This document shows, in pieces, positions 33,677-42,969 of a stretch of 64,000 bases of DNA. A program made the translations under genes and the position numbers. Under the pieces are notes generated by a model that worked only from the letters and a program-made list of their open reading frames with translations, did not search any database and was not told where the DNA came from. Source of the DNA: Rhodobacteraceae bacterium S2214 (GTDB lineage: Bacteria > Pseudomonadota > Alphaproteobacteria > Rhodobacterales > Rhodobacteraceae); contig CP081161.1 of the NCBI GenBank assembly GCA_025141675.1, forward strand, positions 3,449,501 to 3,513,500. Direction: 5' to 3'. The stretch's first letter is position 1; each line of letters begins with the position of its first letter.

Positions 33677-36065
33677 TGCGCACACGGTTCACAGCCGCCA
33701 AGACGGTTTCTGCCGTCGCAGGCGCATCCAATGCGGGATAGGCATCACCACAGGCAGACACAGCGTTAGACAGCGCCAAGAACGCAGAAATCCCTAACAT
33801 AAATGGCGGTTCACCCACGGCTTTTGACCGATACACGGTTTGCGCAGGGTTCGGTTGGTCCCAAAGTGCGACGTTGAAAATATCAGGGCGATCCGAACAG
33901 GCCGGTATTTTGTAGGTCGCAGGCGCATGGGTGCGCAGCCGGCCCTTACCGTCCCAAACAAGCTCTTCCGTCGTCAGCCACCCGGCCCCTTGCACATAAC
34001 CGCCTTCCACCTGTCCAATGTCCAAATCAGGGTTCAGCGACGCGCCCGCATCATGCAGCACATCGGCCCGCAGAATCCGGTTTTCGCCTGTCAGCGTGTC
34101 GATGACGACCTCGGTCACGGCACAGCCATGCGCAAAGTAGAAGAACGGCCGCCCTTGGCCCTTGATCCGGTCCCATTCCAGTTCCGGCGTTTTGTAATAC
34201 CCTGTCGCAGACAGGCTGACGCGGTTGGTATAGGCCAGCGTCGCAGCTTCGGCGAAGGTCATGACCACATCGCCCGCACGCACCTGACCATCTGCAAACA
34301 CGACATCTGCGACCTCAACCCCATGCACCCCAGCCACACAGTCAGCAATTCGGTCACGGATCGTATCACAGGCAATCTGCACAGCCATCCCGTTCAGATC
34401 GGTCCCAGATGACGCGGCAGTCGCGGAGGTATTTGGAACCTTCCCCGTATCCGTCGCCGTGATCTTCACGACATCCACATCGACGCCAAAGCGGGACGCG
34501 GCAACTTGAGCCACTTTTTGAAAAAGCCCCTGCCCCATCTCGGTGCCACCATGGTTCATCCGGATCGACCCGTCTTGATACACATGCACCAGCGCACCGG
34601 CTTGGTTGAGGTGGGTCAGGGTAAAGGAAATTCCGAATTTCACCGGTGAAAAGGCAATGCCACGCTTTAGAACACTGTTCTCAGCATTGAATTGATCAAT
34701 CGCGGCACGCCGCGCCGCATAGTCTGCGCTTTCCAACAATGCATCCGTCATCCCATGCAGAATGAAATCCTTCACCTCCATGCCGTAGGGCGTAGTCTGC
34801 AAGACAGGTTTCGGGGAATGTGCGCCACCAAATGGCACACCGCGCCCCTTCTTTTGGTCGGAAATATCCTCGGGGGTGCTGGAGGCAGACAGCCCCCCAT
34901 GTGCCGCAGGCACATTCTGCGCCATCTCGGCATAATAATTCCGCTGGCGCACGATCACAGGATCAAGGTCAAGTGTATCGGCAATATGATCCATCACCCG
35001 TTCAATCCCCAACACACCTTGCGGGCCGCCAAACCCGCGATAGGCTGTCGCAGATTGGGTGTTGGTTTTATAGCGGTGCGACGTGATCCGCGCGGCAGGC
35101 AGGTGGTAAGCATTATCGGCATGCAACATCGCACGGTCGGCCACAGGAATTGACAGATCAAGCGCCCAGCCACACCGCGTGGCCTGCGTAAAATCAACGC
35201 CCGTTAACCGTCCGTCAGCATCAAATCCCGCATCGTAATCAATCCGAAAGTCATGCCGTTTACCGGTGATCATCATGTCGTCGTCGCGGTCGTACCGCAT
35301 TTTGCAAGGCTTACCGGTCAGCCGCGCGGCAACAGCACAGCCCACAGCCAACGCATTGCCCTGACTTTCCTTGCCGCCAAAACCACCGCCCATACGGCGG
35401 ACTTCGCACCGGACATCATGCATAGAAACGCCCAGCGCTTCAGCGACCTTATGCTGGATTTCAGTCGGGTGCTGCGTGGAAGAATGGACAACCATTTCGC
35501 TATCGTCTTGCGGCAAAGCAAGTGCGGCTTGGCCTTCAAGATAGAAATGTTCCTGCCCACCCATGTCGATTGTGCCTTGCACACGGTGGGTCGCCGCGGT
35601 CAGAGCAGCATCAACATCGCCTTTGCGCCAGATACGCGGACCATCCTCGAACCGGCTATCGGCGGCCTGTGCGTCTTCAATCGTCAAAATCGGTGTGCCC
35701 GCGTCGATCGCCACATCACCAAGACGCGCCGCTTTACGTGCCAAAAGGTGCGATTTGGCCACGACCATAAATATAGGCTGACCAAGGTAATGCACCTCGT
35801 CAGTCGCCAGCAGCGGTTCGTCATGTGCCGATGGGGACACATCGTTCGCAAAAGGCAGATCATCGGCAGTAAGGACAGCTACGACACCTTCCGCTGCGCG
35901 CACTTTGTCTAGATTCAGGTCGGTGATTGTCCCGCAAGCCACATCAGACATGCCAAACGCCAGATGCAGCGTCCCTGTAGGGGTGGGAATATCGTCGATG
36001 TAACGGGCGGCCCCGGTCACATGCAGTTTGGCCGCGTCATGGGGCAGTGATTTTGCAACGCTCAT
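33669..36065 (-). CDS. xdhB: Xanthine dehydrogenase, molybdopterin-binding subunit
   Basis: 798 residues from the ATG at 36065 ([20 protein letters not shown]), which overlaps the xdhA stop by 4 bp; the in-frame extension to 36236 would overlap xdhA. It oxidises hypoxanthine and xanthine to urate. The Moco-contact regions are present ([54 protein letters not shown]), and the catalytic Glu lies in [10 protein letters not shown] near the end. Confidence 0.93.
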   Translation of the reverse strand: MSVAKSLPHDAAKLHVTGAARYIDDIPTPTGTLHLAFGMSDVACGTITDLNLDKVRAAEGVVAVLTADDLPFANDVSPSAHDEPLLATDEVHYLGQPIFMVVAKSHLLARKAARLGDVAIDAGTPILTIEDAQAADSRFEDGPRIWRKGDVDAALTAATHRVQGTIDMGGQEHFYLEGQAALALPQDDSEMVVHSSTQHPTEIQHKVAEALGVSMHDVRCEVRRMGGGFGGKESQGNALAVGCAVAARLTGKPCKMRYDRDDDMMITGKRHDFRIDYDAGFDADGRLTGVDFTQATRCGWALDLSIPVADRAMLHADNAYHLPAARITSHRYKTNTQSATAYRGFGGPQGVLGIERVMDHIADTLDLDPVIVRQRNYYAEMAQNVPAAHGGLSASSTPEDISDQKKGRGVPFGGAHSPKPVLQTTPYGMEVKDFILHGMTDALLESADYAARRAAIDQFNAENSVLKRGIAFSPVKFGISFTLTHLNQAGALVHVYQDGSIRMNHGGTEMGQGLFQKVAQVAASRFGVDVDVVKITATDTGKVPNTSATAASSGTDLNGMAVQIACDTIRDRIADCVAGVHGVEVADVVFADGQVRAGDVVMTFAEAATLAYTNRVSLSATGYYKTPELEWDRIKGQGRPFFYFAHGCAVTEVVIDTLTGENRILRADVLHDAGASLNPDLDIGQVEGGYVQGAGWLTTEELVWDGKGRLRTHAPATYKIPACSDRPDIFNVALWDQPNPAQTVYRSKAVGEPPFMLGISAFLALSNAVSACGDAYPALDAPATAETVLAAVNRVRNG

Positions 36066-37411
36066 GGCTGGACCTCCAACACATTGGTGGCGGCGCCAGT
36101 GGTCTCTGCAAAGTAGCGACGCAGCATGTTTTGCGCAGCGGTCAAGCGATAGTCGGCAGAGGCACGCATGTCCGTCATCGGGGTGTAGTCTTCTCCGAAT
36201 TTTGCGGCAGCGGCTTCCACGGTATCCGCGCTCCATGGCTGGTTCACTAACGCCGCTTCAACCATCGCGGCTCGTTTCGGAGTGCCCGCCATGCCCCCAA
36301 AGGCGATCCGCGCTGATGCGACTACGCCATCTTTGACGACGATGTTGAACGCACCACACACCGCAGAGATATCCTGATCGAACCGTTTCGACAGCTTGTA
36401 GCAGCGCAACGCATCTTCGCCCAACGGCAGTGTCACACCTGTGACAAGTTCGCCCGCCGCGCGATCTTGCTTACCATAATCGATAAAGAAGTCCTCAATC
36501 GGCAGGTCACGGGGCACGTCCCGCAATTGCAGGTGAAGCGTTGCCCCCAGTGCGATCAACGCAGGTGGGTTATCGCCAATCGGAGACCCGTTCGCGATGT
36601 TGCCACCAATCGTCGCCGCATTACGAACTTGAACCGATCCGTAGCGACGGATCATTTCAGCGTAGGACGGGTAATCATCGCGGATCGTTTCCAGCACATC
36701 CGTCATCGTGACGCCCGCACCAAAGGTCACGCGGTCGGCGTGGCGTGTGATCTGGCGCAGTTCCGGACAACGCCCGATAAAACCGACCTTTTCCAGTTCA
36801 CGCAGCTGCTTTGTCACCCACAACCCTACATCCGTTGCACCGGCGACCAGCGTCGCATCTGGGTTATCCGCGTACCATGCCGCGAAATCGTTCAAGCTGA
36901 TGTCAGGCGCTTTCGCCGTGTTATCAGCCGTGTCTTTGACCCAAACGGGAACAGGCTGCTCCGCTGCCGCTTTCGCCGCGCGAATGATCGGGGCGTAGCC
37001 CGTACAACGACACAAATTACCCGCGAGCTGATCATCATGATCCGCGCGACCATTGCGATGGGCGGTTGCCATGCTCATCACAAAACCGGGTGTACAAAAC
37101 CCGCATTGCGATCCGTTGTGATCAACCATCGCCTGTTGAACAGGATGCAATTCACCATCGGGGCTCGCCAATCCTTCCACCGTGCGGACTGCTTTGCCGT
37201 CCAACTGCGGCATAAACAGGATGCAAGCGTTGAGCGCCCGTGCGCCATCCGCATCCGTGACCATAACAGTGCAAGCGCCACAGTCGCCTTCATTGCAGCC
37301 CTCTTTGGTGCCACAAAGACCTTGGTCCTCGCGCAGCCAATCCAGCAGTGTGACCGTCGGCGCGGCCTCAACGCTGATCGCTTCTCCGTTCAGAGAAAAC
37401 GCAACTTTCAT
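36062..37411 (-). CDS. xdhA: Xanthine dehydrogenase, iron-sulfur/FAD subunit
   Basis: 449 residues. The N-terminal plant-type [2Fe-2S] domain has [19 protein letters not shown], the second [2Fe-2S] domain CGFCTPGF and CRCTGY, and the C-terminal half an FAD domain ([29 protein letters not shown]). It passes electrons from the molybdenum site in XdhB to NAD+. It is first of the operon that continues through the purine importer. An ArsR-type gene lies 198 bp upstream on the same strand. Confidence 0.92.
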   Translation of the reverse strand: MKVAFSLNGEAISVEAAPTVTLLDWLREDQGLCGTKEGCNEGDCGACTVMVTDADGARALNACILFMPQLDGKAVRTVEGLASPDGELHPVQQAMVDHNGSQCGFCTPGFVMSMATAHRNGRADHDDQLAGNLCRCTGYAPIIRAAKAAAEQPVPVWVKDTADNTAKAPDISLNDFAAWYADNPDATLVAGATDVGLWVTKQLRELEKVGFIGRCPELRQITRHADRVTFGAGVTMTDVLETIRDDYPSYAEMIRRYGSVQVRNAATIGGNIANGSPIGDNPPALIALGATLHLQLRDVPRDLPIEDFFIDYGKQDRAAGELVTGVTLPLGEDALRCYKLSKRFDQDISAVCGAFNIVVKDGVVASARIAFGGMAGTPKRAAMVEAALVNQPWSADTVEAAAAKFGEDYTPMTDMRASADYRLTAAQNMLRRYFAETTGAATNVLEVQP

Positions 37412-37609
37412 GATGTAAAACCTGCCGCCTTACCAAAGTCATCGTAGGATCTGGCACAGCGTCGATGCGGCGTAGACGCGTCTGCCCCCTTGGGTTGGAC
37501 CGATCAAAGCCCGCATATCGACGTTTGGCAAGGACAAACGCGGGACTGACCACAGGTTAAATGCGAATTTCACGGGCAAATGCCCAAAAATCAATCAGAC
37601 TATGTACAT

Positions 37610-37900
37610 TTAGTCATCGATTTGGCCTTCCCACACGGTTCGCTGCCAAGCAAGCCAACCCTGCGCTTCCAGCAAGGGGGCAGGTTCAAGGTGACAGGTC
37701 CGCACGCGTCCTTTCTTGATCGACCGAACAAGACCCGCGCGTTCCAACACACCCAAATGCCGCATAAAAGTCGGCAAGGCCATATCATGTGGTGCTGCAA
37801 GATCACTGACGGTTGCGGGCCCACGCACAAGCCGTTCCAGCACAGCACGACGGGTCGGGTCGGACAATGCCGCGAAGAATTCATTCAGATGTGAGCCCAT
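37610..37900 (-). CDS. ArsR-family HTH regulator
   Basis: 96 residues with the ArsR winged helix (FFAALSDPTRRAVLERLVRG, then SDLAAPHDMALPTFMRHLGV and LERAGLVRSIKKGR). The metal-binding Cys pairs of ArsR/SmtB are absent, so it likely senses something else or acts by simple DNA binding. It is upstream of the xdh/purine operon on the same strand and divergent from dnaE. Confidence 0.8.
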   Translation of the reverse strand: MGSHLNEFFAALSDPTRRAVLERLVRGPATVSDLAAPHDMALPTFMRHLGVLERAGLVRSIKKGRVRTCHLEPAPLLEAQGWLAWQRTVWEGQIDD

Positions 37901-37984
37901 GCATCGGTTATTTCCCGCTGCGAACGCATGGTCAATTGCGTTTCATACCTTCCCCCTGCCGACCACGCGGCATAGGATCAGTCC

Positions 37985-40900
37985 ATGTCTGATCCCCGCT
38001 TTATTCACCTTCGCCTGCATACCGAATATTCCCTTCTAGAAGGGGCCGTTCCGGTTAAGAAACTGATCGGCCTCGCCGCTGGCATGGATATGCCGGCAGT
38101 CGCGGTCACCGATTCGAACAATATGTTCGCGGCATTGGAGTTTTCCGAATACGCGTCGAAAGCAGGCATTCAGCCTATCGTCGGCTGTCAGGTCGATATT
38201 CGCTACACAAAACCCGATCCCGGCAAAAAACCGGAAGCCCCCGCGCCCATCGTGCTGCTGGCCAAATCAGAAGCGGGTTACATGAACCTGATGAAAATCA
38301 ATTCATGCGCCTACCTTGATCAAGGCAACGAAGTCCCACAGGTCGATGTGCAAGAATTGGCGGAATTCAGCGACGGTTTGATCTGTCTGACCGGCGGCCC
38401 TGACGGTCCGTTCGGACGGCTGTTGCGACAGGGTCAGCGGCCTAAGGCCGAGTTGTTAATGGACCAGTTTCAGGACATCTACGGCGATAACCTTTATGTC
38501 GAACTGCAACGGCATCCCGGTGAAAACGGGCTGACCGACGCGGAAAAGCAATCGGAGCGCGGGCATGTAGAAATGGCTTATGCCAAAGGCATTCCGCTGG
38601 TCGCCACCAACGATGTCTATTTCCCGAAATCCGAACTGTACGAAGCGCATGACGCGCTGATCTGTATCTCGGAAGGCGCCTATGTTGACCAACAGGAAGA
38701 CCGTCGTAGGCTGACCCCGCAGCATTACATGAAAACACCGCAGGAAATGGTCACGCTGTTTGCCGACCTCCCTGAGGCGATTGAGAACACAATCGAGATC
38801 GCCAAACGCTGCGCCTTCAAGACGTACAAACGTGACCCGATCCTGCCGAAATTTGCTGACGACGAGGTCGCGGAATTGCGCCGTCAGGCACAGGAAGGTC
38901 TGAAAGCCCGCCTCGCCGTGATCCCGCATGCCGCAGAGGTTAAAGAATACGAAGACCGGCTCGAATTCGAACTCGGCATTATTGAGGGCATGGGGTTCCC
39001 CGGCTATTTCCTGATCGTTGCCGACTTTATCAAATGGGCGAAGGATCAAGGTATCCCCGTGGGTCCGGGCCGAGGGTCCGGTGCGGGGTCGCTCGTGGCC
39101 TATGCGCTACTGATCACCGACCTTGATCCGCTACGCTATTCGCTGCTGTTCGAGCGGTTCTTGAACCCCGAACGGGTTTCCATGCCCGACTTCGATATCG
39201 ACTTTTGCATGGACCGTCGTGAAGAAGTCATTCGTTTCGTGCAGGAAAAATACGGGCGCGACAAAGTGGGGCAGATCATCACCTTTGGTGCGCTGCTGTC
39301 CAAAGCCGCAGTGCGTGACGTGGGGCGCGTATTGCAGATGCCTTATGGTCAGGTGGATCGCCTGTCGAAAATGATCCCCGTTGAGGGCGTCAAACCGGTA
39401 TCGATTGAAAAGGCGCTCGCCGATGAACCGCGTCTGCGCGAAGAGGCCAACAACGAAGAAGTCGTCGACCGTCTGCTGACCTACGCCCAACAGGTCGAAG
39501 GCCTGCTGCGGAACGCATCCACCCACGCGGCGGGTGTTGTGATCGGCGACCGTCCGCTCGATGAATTGGTGCCGCTGTACCAAGATCCACGATCCGACAT
39601 GCCTGCGACCCAGTTCAACATGAAATGGGTGGAACAAGCGGGTCTGGTGAAGTTCGACTTCTTGGGCCTGAAAACCCTGACCGTCATTCAGAACGCTGTG
39701 AACCTTGTGGTAAAATCAGGGCGTCCGCTGCATGTGAATGCGGGCGGAGACGAACTGTTCCAGCCACCGGAAGGCCTGATCAACGACATCGGGACCATCC
39801 CGCTCGATGACGAAAAATCCTACGCGCTGTATTCATCCGCCAAAACCGTCGCCGTGTTTCAGGTGGAATCCAGCGGCATGATGGACGCGCTCAAGCGCAT
39901 GAAGCCCAACTGTATCGAAGACATCGTGGCGCTCGTGGCGCTCTACCGGCCCGGCCCGATGGAGAACATCCCAACCTATTGCGAGGTCAAGAACGGGCAG
40001 AAGGAGATCGAATCCGTTCACGAATCCATCGACTATCTGCTCGCCGAAACCCAAGGCATCATCGTTTACCAAGAACAGGTGATGCAGATCGCGCAGGTCA
40101 TGGCGGGCTATTCGCTTGGCGGCGCTGACCTTCTGCGCCGTGCGATGGGTAAGAAAATCGCCGAAGAAATGGCCAAAGAACGTCCCAAGTTCGAAAAAGG
40201 GGCGATGGAAAACGGCGTCGACAAAAAGAAAGCCTCTGAGGTTTTCGACCTTCTCGAAAAGTTCGCGAACTACGGCTTCAACAAATCGCACGCGGCGGCC
40301 TATGCGGTGGTCAGCTACCAAACAGCATGGCTGAAAGCGAACCACCCAGTCGAATTCATGGCGGGGGTCATGAACTGCGATATCCACCTGACTGACAAGC
40401 TGGCGGTCTATTTCCAAGAGGTCAAAAAAGGCCTGTCGATCGACTACATCCCGCCCTGCGTGAACCGGTCAGAGGCGACGTTCGACGTGCGTGATCAGAA
40501 ACTGGTCTACGGGCTGGGCGCGTTGAAAAACGTCGGTGTGGAGGCGATGAAGCTGATCGTGGATGGCCGCGACGGACGCGAATTTGTGAATCTGTTCGAT
40601 TTCGCGCGGCGCGTTGATCTGAAACGGGTCGGCAAGCGTCCGCTTGAAATGCTCGCCCGTGCAGGTGCATTCGACGTTTTGGACGGCAATCGCCAACGCG
40701 TGTTCCGGTCGCTCGATCCGCTTGTGGCCTATTCCGCTGCGATCCACGAACAAAAGACGTCGAACCAAGTGTCCTTGTTCGGCGAAGCTGGCGACGACCT
40801 GCCCGAACCCCGCATCGCAAGCGGCGACGATTGGTTGCCCGCAGAACGGCTGGCTGAAGAATTCAAGGCCATCGGTTTCTATCTGTCCGGCCACCCGCTT

Positions 40901-41482
40901 GATGACTACATGGCTGCGCTGAAACGCAAAGGCGTGCTGACATTGGACGAAGTCACAGCCAAGGCAGAACGCGGCGCGTGCATCGTCAAAATGGCCGGTA
41001 CCGTGTCAGGGCGGCAGGAACGCAAATCGGCACGCGGCAACCGTTTTGCATTTGCGCAACTGTCCGATCCGACAGGGCAATACGAGATCACGATCTTCTC
41101 GGACACGTTGGAAACTGCCCGCGAACATCTCGAAACAGGGTCGCAGGTCGTCATTCAGGCAGAGGCGACAATGGAATCCGATCAGCTGAAATTGCTCGGC
41201 CGGTCCGTCGCCCCCATCGACAACGCGGTGGCGGATGCGGGCAGTAGCGGGTTGCGGGTTTTCCTTGATGCACCTGATGCCATTCCATCGGTTGCAACGA
41301 TCCTCGAAAACGCCAGCCGTGACGGTGTGAAAGGCGGACGCGGACCAGTCTATTTCTGTCTGATGGGCGCAGATTTGCCGGGAGAAGTCGAGATCGATCT
41401 TGGTCAAAATTTCCCAGTGAACCCGCAAATCAAGGGTGCGCTGCGGTCACTGAACGGTGTGATCGAAGTCGAAGAAGTGTGA
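37985..41482 (+). CDS. dnaE: DNA polymerase III alpha subunit
   Basis: 1165 residues, the replicative polymerase. The N-terminal PHP domain begins FIHLRLHTEYSLLEGAVPVK. The polymerase palm carries the catalytic Asp motif PMPDFDIDF (about 399-407) with GPGRGSGAGSLVAY before it. The C-terminal end has an OB fold (VKMAGTVSGRQERKSARGNR). Length is normal for DnaE. It has its own start region between the divergent ArsR gene and this gene. Confidence 0.97.
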   Translation: MSDPRFIHLRLHTEYSLLEGAVPVKKLIGLAAGMDMPAVAVTDSNNMFAALEFSEYASKAGIQPIVGCQVDIRYTKPDPGKKPEAPAPIVLLAKSEAGYMNLMKINSCAYLDQGNEVPQVDVQELAEFSDGLICLTGGPDGPFGRLLRQGQRPKAELLMDQFQDIYGDNLYVELQRHPGENGLTDAEKQSERGHVEMAYAKGIPLVATNDVYFPKSELYEAHDALICISEGAYVDQQEDRRRLTPQHYMKTPQEMVTLFADLPEAIENTIEIAKRCAFKTYKRDPILPKFADDEVAELRRQAQEGLKARLAVIPHAAEVKEYEDRLEFELGIIEGMGFPGYFLIVADFIKWAKDQGIPVGPGRGSGAGSLVAYALLITDLDPLRYSLLFERFLNPERVSMPDFDIDFCMDRREEVIRFVQEKYGRDKVGQIITFGALLSKAAVRDVGRVLQMPYGQVDRLSKMIPVEGVKPVSIEKALADEPRLREEANNEEVVDRLLTYAQQVEGLLRNASTHAAGVVIGDRPLDELVPLYQDPRSDMPATQFNMKWVEQAGLVKFDFLGLKTLTVIQNAVNLVVKSGRPLHVNAGGDELFQPPEGLINDIGTIPLDDEKSYALYSSAKTVAVFQVESSGMMDALKRMKPNCIEDIVALVALYRPGPMENIPTYCEVKNGQKEIESVHESIDYLLAETQGIIVYQEQVMQIAQVMAGYSLGGADLLRRAMGKKIAEEMAKERPKFEKGAMENGVDKKKASEVFDLLEKFANYGFNKSHAAAYAVVSYQTAWLKANHPVEFMAGVMNCDIHLTDKLAVYFQEVKKGLSIDYIPPCVNRSEATFDVRDQKLVYGLGALKNVGVEAMKLIVDGRDGREFVNLFDFARRVDLKRVGKRPLEMLARAGAFDVLDGNRQRVFRSLDPLVAYSAAIHEQKTSNQVSLFGEAGDDLPEPRIASGDDWLPAERLAEEFKAIGFYLSGHPLDDYMAALKRKGVLTLDEVTAKAERGACIVKMAGTVSGRQERKSARGNRFAFAQLSDPTGQYEITIFSDTLETAREHLETGSQVVIQAEATMESDQLKLLGRSVAPIDNAVADAGSSGLRVFLDAPDAIPSVATILENASRDGVKGGRGPVYFCLMGADLPGEVEIDLGQNFPVNPQIKGALRSLNGVIEVEEV

Positions 41483-41573
41483 CGGCACGTTTTTGCCTTA
41501 TCCAAACAGCTAGATAGACAGGTGCCCGCTAAATCGCGTAAAGACAGCGCTGGGACAAATGGGGATTTTGGGC

Positions 41574-42326
41574 ATGCACCTGCGATTTGCAGCAATTCTA
41601 GGCACTTGTGCGTTTGTAGCGGGCTGTTCAGGCGTACCGGCAAGCAAACCTGCCCCAGCAGAACCTAGCATCGAAAGTCTTAGCGACGTTGCGCTTCCTG
41701 AAGGCACGTCACAAGAAGACGCCGTCGCCGCGGCACTAGCGCTGGCGGCTACGCCAGCTGAGACGCAAGGCGGTGGTTTCCTATCGGGGCTCTTCAGCGG
41801 CAATGGCGGAAGCACAAATCGCGCTCCTGCGCCGCGCACTGGCCCTGATGCGCAAATCATCCCGTTCGGCGAAAGCGTGGCTTACGGCGAAATTGCGACG
41901 GTGTGTGATGCCCCCCGTGGCGGTCTTGGTACCGAAGTCGCCAACATCAGCGGCTACAAAATCTACGATTCCGGCACAAATGGCACATCTATGCGGGCGC
42001 ATTACATCACGGGATTTGATGACGGATGCGCCCGTCAGTTTTCAGCAGCGCTAAGTCTAACCGGCGATGTCGGAACACATGAAGTTGTGCGTTATCTACC
42101 CACGAACCGGAACGTGCCTTACAGCGCAACAGACAACGCATACGAAGCGATCAAAGCGTCTGTTTGTCGTGTTAGCCACGGCACGCCGTGTGGCGCACGC
42201 ATAGATACACTTGCCGCCGACACAACCTTTGTAACGGCCTATGAAAAGTTCGGCGCGCATCCCCGTTGGGTCGAAATCCTGTTGCACGACGGTGAAGTCA
42301 AAGCGATCGATTTCAAAGAACGCTGA
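41574..42326 (+). CDS. Predicted lipoprotein, unknown function
   Basis: 250 residues from the ATG at 41574 (an ATG at 41559 is also possible). The signal peptide ends in a lipobox, FVAGC, so it is probably an outer- or inner-membrane lipoprotein. An Ala/Pro-rich linker leads to a mature domain (about 95-250) with four Cys that could form disulfides (VCDAPRGG, GCARQF, VCRVSHGTPCG). No family is recognised. Confidence 0.7.
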   Translation: MHLRFAAILGTCAFVAGCSGVPASKPAPAEPSIESLSDVALPEGTSQEDAVAAALALAATPAETQGGGFLSGLFSGNGGSTNRAPAPRTGPDAQIIPFGESVAYGEIATVCDAPRGGLGTEVANISGYKIYDSGTNGTSMRAHYITGFDDGCARQFSAALSLTGDVGTHEVVRYLPTNRNVPYSATDNAYEAIKASVCRVSHGTPCGARIDTLAADTTFVTAYEKFGAHPRWVEILLHDGEVKAIDFKER

Positions 42327-42418
42327 TCAACCTACAGTCAGAAAAATCACACCACCGACTTGTCCGCAGGCCTGCCTATGCTGATAGTGACCTTTGATTG
42401 ACCCCAAAGGATTTTGAC

Positions 42419-42895
42419 ATGCGCGCCCTTATTATCTCTGCACTGTTCACTGCAGTTCCCGGTTTTGCATTCGCAGATGGACATGCAAATGCGTTGGCAA
42501 GGTTGGAATCTGGCACAGAAAAGATGACCAACAACTTGTTGGATTTCTATGTGTCACGGGTTCCGTCATTGGAAGACGTGCGTCCTGATATGTCGTGGGA
42601 CGCCGAATTTCGGGACGCGGGGCAGTGTGTCTTGGACGGCCTCGACACCGATGGTGGCACAACCGCAGTTGCGGATTATCTGGCGGCCCTAGAAGAATTC
42701 GCTGACGCCGAAATCGTCAATTTCACCGACATGACCACCCAAATGCCTGCTGCGCTTTCCAGCAATGTTGTGTTGGGCCTGTCCAATTCCTGCGGCATGA
42801 TCCGGATCGGGACCGAACGCATGGCGGCGAGTGGGTTGAACGACGCATTTGCCCAAGATGGCGTGATGCAAAAGGTGCTCGCCCCCGCAGAGTAG
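42419..42895 (+). CDS. Secreted protein, unknown function
   Basis: 158 residues from the ATG at 42419, with AAAGGATT upstream. A Sec signal peptide (about 1-17, FAFADG) is followed by a small acidic mature domain with two Cys (GQCVLDGLD; NSCGMIRIG). No motif is recognised. It lies alone between the lipoprotein and the convergent flavoprotein gene. Confidence 0.7.
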   Translation: MRALIISALFTAVPGFAFADGHANALARLESGTEKMTNNLLDFYVSRVPSLEDVRPDMSWDAEFRDAGQCVLDGLDTDGGTTAVADYLAALEEFADAEIVNFTDMTTQMPAALSSNVVLGLSNSCGMIRIGTERMAASGLNDAFAQDGVMQKVLAPAE

Positions 42896-42969
42896 CACCT
42901 GTGTGCACCTGCGGGAGCCTCCGGCGGGGATTTGGAAGGACCCAAAGAAGCCAGATGGCGTGGCCAGCT

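Noticed and set aside
42911..42940. GC-rich GGAGCCTCCGGCGGGG stretch as a terminator
   Set aside because: Dyad symmetry is weak and there is no T-tract; it may be a common Roseobacter repeat motif, but it is not supported as a functional site here.
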